Notes under the pieces: generated by a model
Database searches by the model: none
Seen by the model: only the letters and a program-made list of their open reading frames with translations
What the model was told of the DNA's origin: nothing
Program-made: the position numbers and the translations under genes
Assembly (NCBI GenBank): GCA_905181745.1
Contig: CAJIYV010000102.1
Location: forward strand, 1-11,344
Reading direction: 5' to 3'
Length of the DNA stretch: 11,344 bases
From: an uncultured Actinomycetes bacterium
GTDB lineage: Bacteria; Actinomycetota; Actinomycetes; S36-B12
Part shown: piece after piece, positions 1-7,257 of the stretch
Layout: each line of letters opens with the position of its first letter
Position numbering within the stretch: position 1 is the stretch's first letter

Positions 1-58
1 CGTGGACGCCCTGCTGCCGATCCATGAATCTCTACAAGGGGCCTTGGCTTCGAATTAG
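1..58 (+). CDS. C-terminal end of a probable STAS-domain anti-sigma-factor antagonist (BldG-like), partial
   Basis: Only the last 18 codons lie in the window; base 1 is the third base of the preceding codon and the stop is TAG at 56-58. The tail reads VDALLPIHESLQGALASN. This resembles the end of BldG/SpoIIAA-type STAS proteins, where a 'F/L-PIH-x-S/T-hydrophobic-x-x-A' helix closes the domain (BldG ends with PIHTTVEEAVAATD as I recall it). In Streptomyces a bldG gene lies just upstream of hppA, so the context agrees. Such proteins bind anti-sigma factors and are switched by serine phosphorylation, but the phosphosite is outside the window. The match rests on a short peptide. A minus-strand start at 25-23 with a weak GAGA upstream is an alternative I consider less likely. 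Confidence 0.5.
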   Translation, partial: VDALLPIHESLQGALASN

Positions 59-72
59 TCACATTTTCTTGA

Positions 73-105
73 CCTTCCGATTAATACTGATCGCGAATCG
101 GTAGG
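73..105. repeat. Inverted repeat in the hppA upstream region
   Basis: CCGATT (77-82) is matched perfectly by AATCGG (96-101) across a 13-base loop. After one T-T mismatch, CCT (73-75) pairs with AGG (103-105). The repeat lies 15 bases after the stop of the preceding gene. No T-tract follows, so it does not look like an intrinsic terminator. It could be an operator or the first hairpin of a leader RNA. Confidence 0.4.
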
Positions 106-132
106 CTCGCCCCCAATGTTCTAGTGGCTAAC

Positions 133-150
133 GCTGGTGCTCGCACCAGC
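133..150. repeat. Perfect 8-bp inverted repeat in the hppA leader
   Basis: GCTGGTGC (133-140) and GCACCAGC (143-150) are perfect reverse complements separated by TC. As RNA this would form a stem of 6-7 pairs with a small loop; as DNA it is a dyad suitable for a dimeric regulator. It ends 67 bases before the hppA start and is not followed by a U-tract. A weaker pair, CACAC (160-164) and GTGTG (176-180), follows directly. I do not recognise a known riboswitch. Confidence 0.5.
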
Positions 151-207
151 TGAATGTCGCACACGGACCTGTGCAGTGTGACCGCGCCGAAACCGCGTTA
201 AGTTAAT

Positions 208-213
208 GAGGAG
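208..213 (+). promoter_or_regulatory. Ribosome binding site that decides the hppA start
   Basis: GAGGAG lies 4 bases before the ATG at 218. An in-frame ATG at 206 would overlap this site and has no Shine-Dalgarno sequence of its own, so 218 is the better start. Confidence 0.75.
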
Positions 214-217
214 AATA

Positions 218-2530
218 ATGATCAAGTTTGCAGATGTAACGCTGGAAGGAAGCAACCAGACAATTGTGATTGTTGTTGCGGCCATTGCCCTGGCAGCATT
301 GTTTGTCGCAGCCATTCTGGTACGCCAAGTACTCAGTGCTGACCAAGGAACCGCGCGTATGCAAGAAATCGCTGAGGCAATCCAGGAAGGCGCATCCGCC
401 TTTTTAAGTCGTCAATTTAGGACCCTGGCCATTTTTGCAGTCATCGTTTTCTTTGTGTTGTTCCTGTTACCGGCAGATACAAACAGTGAACGAATTGGTC
501 GAAGTATCTTCTTCCTTGTTGGCGCAGTGTTCTCTGGCGTTACCGGCTACATGGGCATGTGGCTCGCGGTCCGTGGGAACGTACGCGTGGCTGCCGCGGC
601 TAAAGATGGCACCGAACAGAAGGCAATGAAAATTGCATTCCGCACGGGTGGCGTTGCCGGCATGTTCACCGTTGGCCTTGGCCTTTTTGGTGCTGCCCTC
701 GTGGTCCTCGTTTACAAAGGCGAAGCTCCCAAAGTTCTGGAAGGTTTCGGTTTCGGAGCAGCCTTGCTTGCAATGTTTATGCGTGTCGGTGGCGGTATCT
801 TTACCAAGGCTGCTGACGTGGGCGCTGACCTTGTGGGCAAGGTCGAGCAAGGTATTCCTGAAGATGATCCCCGCAATGCGGCAACGATCGCGGACAACGT
901 GGGTGACAACGTGGGTGACTGCGCTGGTATGGCAGCGGACCTATTTGAGTCTTACGCCGTAACTCTGGTTGCAGCACTGATTTTGGGCAAGACCGCATTC
1001 GGCGAACTTGGTCTCGTTCTTCCGCTTGTGATTCCGGCGATCGGTGTTTTGACCGCAGTGGTCGGCATCTTTGCTGTTTCGCCACGGGAAAGCGACCGTT
1101 CTGGGATGTCTTCGATTAACCGCGGGTTCTTTATCTCTGCTGCGATTTCAGCAGTGCTGGTGATCCTTGCGGTCTTCACTTGGGTTCCCGAGTCATGGAG
1201 TGAAATTGAAGGCATGGGCGGAATCGTTGCAGCAGAGTCTGCCGACACGATTGATCCACGCTGGTACGTAATCGGTGCTGTCTTTATTGGAATTGTGCTT
1301 GCCGCATTGATCCAACAACTCACCGCCTACTTCACTGAGACCAATCGTCGCCCCGTGGACGATGTCGCCAAAACGTCCCTTACCGGTCCCGCAACAGTCA
1401 TCCTGTCCGGGATTTCCTTGGGACTTGAGTCCGCTGTGTACTCCGCACTTCTCATTAGTGCCGCTGTGTACGGTGCGTTCTTAATTGGTGGCGGTTCGGT
1501 TCTGCTGTCATTATTTGCAATAGCTCTTGCTGGTACAGGCCTTTTGACTACCGTGGGCGTGATCGTATCCATGGACACCTTCGGTCCGGTCTCAGATAAT
1601 GCTCAGGGAATCGCTGAAATGTCAGGTGACGTGCACGGTGAAGGCGCCGAGGTTCTTACCCGCCTCGATGCAGTCGGTAACTCCACCAAAGCAATCACCA
1701 AGGGAATCGCAATTGCAACGGCAGTGCTTGCCGCAACGGCACTGTTTGGTGCGTTCCGGGACGCGATTCTCGGCGCGACAGCATCTGCAGGTGAAATCAC
1801 CGCTACTGCGGCTGAGAAGCTGCAGTACACAGGAATTCTTGACATTGCCTCTCCGGCTAATCTTGTGGGCTTGATTATCGGAGTCGCAGTGGTGTTCTTC
1901 TTCTCAGGTCTATTAATTGACGCGGTCTCGCGGGCCGCTGGCGCAGTCATCTACGAAGTGCGCCGTCAGTTCCGCGATCACCCCGGAATCATGGAGGGAA
2001 CCGAGAAGCCTGAATACGCCAAAGTCGTCGATATCGTGACGCGCGACTCACTGCGTGAGTTGGTGACACCGGGACTTTTGGCCGTGTTTGCCCCAATTGC
2101 AGTCGGCTTTGGTTTGGGTGTGGGCGCCCTTGGTGCCTACCTCGCCGGAACCATTGCATCCGGTGTCCTTATGGCGGTGTTCCTATCCAACAGTGGTGGC
2201 GCATGGGATAACGCCAAGAAGTTTGTCGAAGACGGCAACTATGGTGGAAAGGGATCCTCGGCCCACGAAGCAACCGTTATCGGTGACACTGTTGGCGACC
2301 CTTTCAAAGACACCGCTGGCCCAGCAATCAACCCGCTGATCAAAGTCATGAACCTGGTCGCACTGTTGATTGCCCCAGCAATTGTGGGTCTCAGCGTGGG
2401 AGCAGATGCCAACGACGTTCTCCGGTATGCAGTTGCTGCAGTTTCGGTCCTGATAATCGTGATTTCGGTGATTATTGGCAAGCGTCGCCCGATCGCTGTG
2501 GGAGATCAACAGGAAATTTCCCACGCATAG
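218..2530 (+). CDS. hppA: K+-independent, proton-pumping membrane pyrophosphatase (HppA)
   Basis: This 770-residue integral membrane protein hydrolyses pyrophosphate to phosphate and couples the reaction to H+ transport across the cytoplasmic membrane, recovering energy from biosynthetic pyrophosphate. The family signatures are intact: DVGADLVGKVE at 200-210, the Mg-PPi binding run DNVGDNVGD at 226-234, GGAWDNAKK at 660-668 and GDTVGDPFKDTAGP from 689. The stretch GNSTKA at 487-492 carries Lys491, with Thr three residues later; Lys here marks the K+-independent class, whereas K+-dependent enzymes have Ala. Many hydrophobic helices are visible, consistent with the roughly 16 of the family. The start at 218 is set by GAGGAG 4 bases upstream. 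The gene has its own leader and ends at a strong terminator, so it is probably monocistronic. Length and motifs are normal and nothing suggests decay. Confidence 0.96.
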   Translation: MIKFADVTLEGSNQTIVIVVAAIALAALFVAAILVRQVLSADQGTARMQEIAEAIQEGASAFLSRQFRTLAIFAVIVFFVLFLLPADTNSERIGRSIFFLVGAVFSGVTGYMGMWLAVRGNVRVAAAAKDGTEQKAMKIAFRTGGVAGMFTVGLGLFGAALVVLVYKGEAPKVLEGFGFGAALLAMFMRVGGGIFTKAADVGADLVGKVEQGIPEDDPRNAATIADNVGDNVGDCAGMAADLFESYAVTLVAALILGKTAFGELGLVLPLVIPAIGVLTAVVGIFAVSPRESDRSGMSSINRGFFISAAISAVLVILAVFTWVPESWSEIEGMGGIVAAESADTIDPRWYVIGAVFIGIVLAALIQQLTAYFTETNRRPVDDVAKTSLTGPATVILSGISLGLESAVYSALLISAAVYGAFLIGGGSVLLSLFAIALAGTGLLTTVGVIVSMDTFGPVSDNAQGIAEMSGDVHGEGAEVLTRLDAVGNSTKAITKGIAIATAVLAATALFGAFRDAILGATASAGEITATAAEKLQYTGILDIASPANLVGLIIGVAVVFFFSGLLIDAVSRAAGAVIYEVRRQFRDHPGIMEGTEKPEYAKVVDIVTRDSLRELVTPGLLAVFAPIAVGFGLGVGALGAYLAGTIASGVLMAVFLSNSGGAWDNAKKFVEDGNYGGKGSSAHEATVIGDTVGDPFKDTAGPAINPLIKVMNLVALLIAPAIVGLSVGADANDVLRYAVAAVSVLIIVISVIIGKRRPIAVGDQQEISHA

Positions 2531-2550
2531 CCGAAATTAATTGATTCATC

Positions 2551-2591
2551 GAGAGGGTCGGGCCAAGTGCCCGGCCCTCTTCTCTTTCTTG
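2551..2591 (+). terminator. Intrinsic terminator after hppA
   Basis: An 11-pair stem is formed by 2553-2563 (GAGGGTCGGGC) and 2569-2579 (GCCCGGCCCTC) with one G-U pair and the 5-base loop CAAGT. The stem can extend by A2552-T2580. It is followed at once by the T-rich tract TTCTCTTTCTT. The stem begins about 22 bases after the hppA stop and separates hppA from the topA operon. Confidence 0.9.
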
Positions 2592-2613
2592 GGGCCCCGA
2601 CGCTGTGGCTGAG

Positions 2614-2628
2614 GGGCGCGACACGCCC
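2614..2628. repeat. Short GC hairpin between the hppA terminator and topA
   Basis: GGGCG (2614-2618) and CGCCC (2624-2628) are perfect complements around the loop CGACA. No T-tract follows. It sits upstream of the AT-rich element and may be part of the topA control region or chance in a GC-rich spacer. Confidence 0.3.
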
Positions 2629-2647
2629 ACACCAAGGGGGCGGTGTC

Positions 2648-2667
2648 ACACATATATATAGGTGTGT
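2648..2667 (+). promoter_or_regulatory. AT-rich inverted repeat upstream of topA, possible -10 or operator
   Basis: ACACA (2648-2652) and TGTGT (2663-2667) flank the alternating run TATATATA (2653-2660). TATATA around 2655-2660 could serve as a -10 box, giving a leader of about 55 bases before the topA ATG. No recognisable -35 hexamer lies 16-18 bases upstream (that stretch is G-rich), so the promoter call is weak. Confidence 0.35.
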
Positions 2668-2723
2668 CCTACCGTCAGTCTCCGACCGAAGGGGTTAATT
2701 GGCCCCAGACCCGAAAGGATCAC

Positions 2724-5429
2724 ATGACTTCGAAGACACTGGTGATTGTTGAATCACCGGCCAAGGCGAAGAAGATCGCCGGCTACCTTGGACCCGATTA
2801 CGAGGTCTTGGCGTCAGTTGGTCATGTGCGGGATCTAGTTGCCAAGAAATCTGATCTCCCGGTCGAGGAGCGCAAAAAACCTTGGGCAAAGCTCGCCGTT
2901 GATGTTGATGACGGCTACAAGGCATTCTACATCGTGCACGAATCCAAGAAGGCAACGATTAAGGCGCTGAAGGCTGCGCTCAAGAATTCAGATGAACTCC
3001 TGCTGGCAACAGATGAGGACCGCGAAGGTGAGGCGATCTCCTGGCATCTCATGGAGGTGCTCCAGCCCAAGGTCCCGGTTAAGCGCATGGTCTTTAATGA
3101 GATCACCAAAGAAGCGATCCAAGAAGCGGTCTCCAATCCACGAGATGTTGACATGGATTTGGTGGAAGCCCAGGAGACCCGACGAATTGTTGACCGTCTT
3201 TATGGCTACCCCGTCTCTGAAGTGCTGTGGAAGAAGATTGGTCGTTCGGCACGCTCAGCTGGGCGAGTCCAGTCCGTGGCGGTGCGTCTCGTTGTTGAGC
3301 GGGAGCGAATCCGCATGGCCTTTAACTCTGCCGGCTATTGGGATATCAAAGGAAAATTCGGGCCCGGTGATTTCGAAGCGAAGCTTGTAACCATTGACGG
3401 CAAGCGAATCGCAACCGGCGGTGACTTCAATGCCTCCGGAGAACTATCAAAGACTGACGTCGTGCTCTTGAACGAATCAGAATCGAAAGCATTCGTCGCC
3501 TCCCTTTCTGGGGTTGAATACACGGTTCGCTCAGTTGAGCAAAAGCCTGGACAGCGCAAACCAAAAGCGCCATTCACCACCTCCACAATTCAGCAGGAAG
3601 CGTCGGGTCGTTTCCGGTGGGGCGCTCAGCGGACAATGCGGGTGGCACAAGGTCTATATGAAAACGGCTACATCACTTATATGCGTACCGACTCGGTGAG
3701 CCTTTCGACTCAGGCACTGAATGCTGCGCGCACACAAGCCACTGAGCTGTACGGCCCCGAATACATTGACGCCAGTCCGCGCGTGTGGGCTAATAAGTCA
3801 AAGAACGCGCAAGAGGCGCACGAGGCAATCCGTCCAGCGGGTGATACTTTCCGGACACCGGGGGAAGTCAGCAAAGAGCTGACCGGAGACGAATTCCTAC
3901 TGTATGAATTGATTTGGAAGCGCACTGTCGCCAGCCAGATGGTGAACGCCCAAGTCGCTACCACCACAATAAAATTCGGTGCCCAAGCAGCAAATGGCAA
4001 GGATGCAGAGTTTAGTTCGAGCGGAACCGTGGTGATTTTCCCAGGGTTTAAGGCGGCACTTGACGACATCGCCTCTGATGACGACAACGAGGAGGACCGC
4101 CAACTTCCTGCGCTCAGTGAGGGCCAGAAACTCAACGCGAAGGAACTCACTGCAGAAGGACACGCCACTAAGCCGCCAGCAAGATTCACCGAAGCGACCC
4201 TTGTCGGCAAGCTCGAAGAATTGGGAATTGGCCGGCCGTCAACTTACGCCTCGATCATGTCAACGATTGTTGACCGAGGCTACGTCTGGAAAAAGGGCTC
4301 GGCGCTTGTTCCCAGCTTCACCGCGCTCGCGGTGGTGCGACTCCTTGAAGAGCACTTTAGCGAACTCGTTGACTACAAGTTCACGGCTAATATGGAAGAA
4401 GCACTCGATGAGATTGCTCTAGGAAAAGCCAATCGAATTAAGCAACTCGATGCATTCTGGCGCGGTGGCGAAATGGCCCAAGGACATTTTCACGGTGTTA
4501 AGGCGCTGACTGAGGACCTGGGTGCAATCGATGCCCGTGGAATTGCGACCATGCCCATTAAGGGAACGGACGCGATGCTGCGTGTTGGCCGGTATGGCGC
4601 CTACGTGGAGCGCGACGAAGAGCGCGCAAATATTCCCATGAGTGTTGCCCCGGACGAACTCACTGCAGAACTTGCAGAGGAGCTGCTCCTTGAACCATCG
4701 GGGGACCGGGAACTGGGGCTTCACCCAGACACGGAACTCATGATTGTTGCCAAGTCCGGACGCTACGGCCCCTATGTCACAGAGAACTTGCCAGAGGGTT
4801 CACCAAAATCGGCCAAGCCGCGCACGGCTTCATTATTTAGTTACATGAAACCAAGTGAAGTGACATTTGAGCAGGCTATTTCCCTGTTAAGCCTGCCAAG
4901 AGTTGTCGGAATTGATCCAACAACGGCGGAAGAAATTACTTCACAAAATGGTCGTTACGGTCCTTATCTGATGCGGGGAAAAGATTCCCGTTCCCTCGAT
5001 AATGAGGATCGGATCTTTGAAGTAACGTTGGAGGAAGCCCTCCAGCTGTACTCACAACCAAAGGTGCGCCGAGGCCGAGGCCAAGCTGCCGGTCCGTTGC
5101 GTGAAGTTGGTGTTGATCCATCAACCGGGAAAATAATTGTCGTTAAAGAGGGTCGCTTTGGGGCCTATGTCACTGACGGTGAAGTCAATGCAACCCTTCG
5201 CGTTGCCGATGACCCGATGAGTGTCGGCCTTGATCGGGCAAGTGATCTGATCGCTGAACGGCGGGCTAAGGGTCCAGCAGTCAAGAAAACGGCCAAGCGG
5301 GCACCGGCTAAGAAGGCAGCCAGGAAGACCACCAAAAAGGCAGCTAAGAAGACCACCAAGAAAACAGTGGCAAAGAAGGCAGCGCCAACGGCGGCTGATG
5401 CGATGTCTGGCCAAGAAGTGAAAACTTAG
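2724..5429 (+). CDS. topA: DNA topoisomerase I (type IA), actinobacterial form
   Basis: This 901-residue enzyme relaxes negatively supercoiled DNA by passing one strand through a transient break. The N-terminal Toprim domain has Glu10 in IVESPAK and the metal-binding Asp97-x-Asp99 in ATDEDREGE. The catalytic tyrosine is Tyr319 in ITYMRTDS. The C-terminal part has four GRYG/GRFG-type DNA-binding repeats starting near residues 622, 679, 743 and 810. It ends in a lysine-rich tail from about residue 850, as in mycobacterial TopA, where the tail helps processive relaxation. I find no cysteine anywhere in the protein, so the zinc fingers of the E. coli enzyme are absent, as usual in Actinobacteria. 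The start at 2724 has AAAGGA 4 bases upstream; a GTG at 2643 would add 27 residues before the conserved TSKTLVIVESPAK start and is unlikely. It heads a tight block with tmk and holB. Confidence 0.96.
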   Translation: MTSKTLVIVESPAKAKKIAGYLGPDYEVLASVGHVRDLVAKKSDLPVEERKKPWAKLAVDVDDGYKAFYIVHESKKATIKALKAALKNSDELLLATDEDREGEAISWHLMEVLQPKVPVKRMVFNEITKEAIQEAVSNPRDVDMDLVEAQETRRIVDRLYGYPVSEVLWKKIGRSARSAGRVQSVAVRLVVERERIRMAFNSAGYWDIKGKFGPGDFEAKLVTIDGKRIATGGDFNASGELSKTDVVLLNESESKAFVASLSGVEYTVRSVEQKPGQRKPKAPFTTSTIQQEASGRFRWGAQRTMRVAQGLYENGYITYMRTDSVSLSTQALNAARTQATELYGPEYIDASPRVWANKSKNAQEAHEAIRPAGDTFRTPGEVSKELTGDEFLLYELIWKRTVASQMVNAQVATTTIKFGAQAANGKDAEFSSSGTVVIFPGFKAALDDIASDDDNEEDRQLPALSEGQKLNAKELTAEGHATKPPARFTEATLVGKLEELGIGRPSTYASIMSTIVDRGYVWKKGSALVPSFTALAVVRLLEEHFSELVDYKFTANMEEALDEIALGKANRIKQLDAFWRGGEMAQGHFHGVKALTEDLGAIDARGIATMPIKGTDAMLRVGRYGAYVERDEERANIPMSVAPDELTAELAEELLLEPSGDRELGLHPDTELMIVAKSGRYGPYVTENLPEGSPKSAKPRTASLFSYMKPSEVTFEQAISLLSLPRVVGIDPTTAEEITSQNGRYGPYLMRGKDSRSLDNEDRIFEVTLEEALQLYSQPKVRRGRGQAAGPLREVGVDPSTGKIIVVKEGRFGAYVTDGEVNATLRVADDPMSVGLDRASDLIAERRAKGPAVKKTAKRAPAKKAARKTTKKAAKKTTKKTVAKKAAPTAADAMSGQEVKT
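5310..5357 (+). repeat. 24-base tandem repeat coding the lysine-rich TopA tail
   Basis: Two adjacent 24-base units (5310-5333 and 5334-5357) differ at only a few positions and encode KKAARKTT then KKAAKKTT, continuing into KKTVAKKAA. The unit resembles repeats in histone-H1-like tails. Tandem repeats of this kind can change copy number between strains, which would alter tail length. Confidence 0.7.
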
Positions 5430-5437
5430 GAACACCG

Positions 5438-6049
5438 ATGACCGGATATTTCGTTGCCTTTGAGGGCGGAGAGGGCGTTGGTAAATCAACCCAAGAAGCG
5501 TTGTTATCGGACTATCTCACCCAACAAGGGCACGTAGTTTTGCGAACGAGGGAGCCGGGGGGCACGCCAGCCGCCGAGCAAATTCGGGACACGGTTCTAA
5601 GCCGCGCACATGAAGGAATGAATCCGCAGAGCGAAGCGTTGCTCTTTGCGGCGGCTCGCGGAGATCATGTGGCCCGAGTGGTTCGCCCGGCATTAGCGAG
5701 AGGCGATGTCGTCATTTGTGACCGTTACATCGATTCTTCGATTTCCTACCAAGGATATGCGCGCGCATTGGGCGCGGATCGCATCAAGGATTTGAGCATG
5801 TGGGCAACAGGTGGGTTACTTCCGGATCTCACAATAGTAATGGCTCTTGACCCTGAAGTGAGTATGAAGCGAGTCGTGAACCCTGACCGTTTGGAATCAG
5901 AGCCAATGCAATACCACCGCGATGTAGCAGACGCATTTCTTGAAATTGCTGCTCAAGATCCGAGTCGCTACTTGATAGTGGATGCAACTGGAACAAAAGA
6001 GGAAAGTGCACGGGTAATTCGCGAGCGCGTAATGCAAGAACTGAAATAG
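5438..6049 (+). CDS. tmk: Thymidylate kinase
   Basis: This 203-residue cytosolic enzyme phosphorylates dTMP to dTDP using ATP, the step shared by the de novo and salvage routes to dTTP. The P-loop GGEGVGKST covers residues 10-18 with Lys16. REPGGT at 39-43 follows, the DRY motif is at 95-97 in CDRYIDSS, and the LID region with its arginines is at about 145-161. The P-loop lacks the Arg of the type I enzymes, so the catalytic Arg is probably in the LID (type II). Length is normal for the family. The ATG at 5438 lies 8 bases after the topA stop. Its Shine-Dalgarno AGGAA (5428-5432) overlaps that stop, so the two genes are very likely cotranscribed. Confidence 0.95.
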   Translation: MTGYFVAFEGGEGVGKSTQEALLSDYLTQQGHVVLRTREPGGTPAAEQIRDTVLSRAHEGMNPQSEALLFAAARGDHVARVVRPALARGDVVICDRYIDSSISYQGYARALGADRIKDLSMWATGGLLPDLTIVMALDPEVSMKRVVNPDRLESEPMQYHRDVADAFLEIAAQDPSRYLIVDATGTKEESARVIRERVMQELK

Positions 6050-6051
6050 TC

Positions 6052-7257
6052 ATGCAACCAATATGGGGCGCGCTAGTCGGGCAGTCAGACGCAGTGGAGA
6101 AACTGAGCCGGGCTGTCACGGACGCTGATAAAATTCGGAACGGCGAACCTGGCCCCGCCATGACCCACGCCTGGTTGATCACCGGACCACCAGGATCGGG
6201 AAGATCAACCGCTGCAACGACATTTGCCGCAGCACTTATGTGCCCACTTAATGGTTGCGGAACCTGTCAGATCTGCCGCATGACCCCATTCGGTGGTCAC
6301 CCTGATGTCCAAATCGTTATTCCCAGTGAGCTCTCCTACGGTGTCGAGGAAGCCCGTGAACTAGTTCGACTTTCAGCATTCGCACCGATTGATACGCCCT
6401 GGCGAGTAATTATCATTGAAGATGCTGACCGACTCACCGAATCGGCCTTTGATTCCTTACTGAAAAGCCTGGAAGAGCCAACCCCGCATACCGTGTGGGT
6501 TTTGTGCGCCCCCAGTGTTGAAGACGTCCTGCCAACGATTGTCTCGCGGGCCAGGCACGTCTCTTTGCGAACGCCAACGACCAAAGACGTAATGCAATTG
6601 TTAATTAACACTTACAAAGTCGATCCGGCGATGGCAGCATTTGCGGCACGTGCTTCCCAGGGACACATTGGCCGAGCGCGTGGACTGGCCACCGAGGAAG
6701 CAAGCCGAACCCGGCGGCAATCTGATCTGAGGTCGGCGATCAGCTTGCGCGACGTGCCTTCGTGTGTGTTAGCTGCCCGTGAGATGGTCACTGCGGCAAC
6801 GACGGCAGCCAATACGCGAGCGGACGAACTCGATGCAAAAGAAGATGAGCAATTCAAGGCAGCATTCGGAATCGAAGAAGGTAGTAGAGTCAAAGGGGCG
6901 TCAAAGCGAAAAGTGGACGCGGCAAAAAAACAACTTGCGGATCACCAAAAAAATCGGCGCAAGCGCATGATCCGCGACGAAGCGGATAGATCCCTTGTCG
7001 ACTTACTTGGGCTTTTCCGTGATGTACTTATGGTTCAAGTTGGTAGCAACCTTGAATTGATCAATCAAGAAATGCGTCCGGCAGTCGAATCGTTTGCCGC
7101 TCGCGGGAATCCCGCAGACACCACTCGAACACTTGTTGCTATTGAGCGGGCTAGGGCTTCCATCAAAGCCAGTACGCCACCGCAACTTGCCGTTGAGTCG
7201 GTCATGGTCTCAATTAAAGATCCGAAGCTCGCATCAGTCCATGTGAATATGCGATAA
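6052..7257 (+). CDS. holB: DNA polymerase III clamp-loader subunit delta' (HolB)
   Basis: This 401-residue AAA+ protein is the delta' subunit of the clamp loader, which opens the beta clamp and places it on primed DNA. It shows a Walker A-like GPPGSGRST at 45-53 with Arg51 in place of Lys, a four-cysteine zinc module (Cys64, 69, 72, 75), a Walker B-like IIEDADRL at 121-128 and SRA at 165-167 where the family usually has SRC. Loss of the Walker Lys fits a subunit that does not itself hydrolyse ATP. The very basic, coiled-coil-like stretch at about 265-310 is typical of actinobacterial forms. The start lies 2 bases after the tmk stop with no clear Shine-Dalgarno, which implies translational coupling. 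Gamma/tau (DnaX) is the main alternative. I prefer delta' because of the altered Walker A, the total length, the basic C-terminal region and the position after tmk. Confidence 0.9.
   Translation: MQPIWGALVGQSDAVEKLSRAVTDADKIRNGEPGPAMTHAWLITGPPGSGRSTAATTFAAALMCPLNGCGTCQICRMTPFGGHPDVQIVIPSELSYGVEEARELVRLSAFAPIDTPWRVIIIEDADRLTESAFDSLLKSLEEPTPHTVWVLCAPSVEDVLPTIVSRARHVSLRTPTTKDVMQLLINTYKVDPAMAAFAARASQGHIGRARGLATEEASRTRRQSDLRSAISLRDVPSCVLAAREMVTAATTAANTRADELDAKEDEQFKAAFGIEEGSRVKGASKRKVDAAKKQLADHQKNRRKRMIRDEADRSLVDLLGLFRDVLMVQVGSNLELINQEMRPAVESFAARGNPADTTRTLVAIERARASIKASTPPQLAVESVMVSIKDPKLASVHVNMR

Noticed and set aside
69..101. TTGACC (69-74) and TAATAC (82-87) as a promoter for hppA
   Set aside because: The spacing between the two boxes is 7 bases, far too short, and no -10 box lies 16-18 bases after TTGACC.
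467..2524. Long minus-strand open frames opposite hppA
   Set aside because: They are shadows of a strongly conserved plus-strand gene, with no ribosome sites or recognisable protein features.
2643..2723. GTG start for topA adding 27 residues
   Set aside because: It lies in the AT-rich control element and lacks a ribosome site, while ATG 2724 has AAAGGA 4 bases upstream and begins directly at the conserved Toprim sequence.
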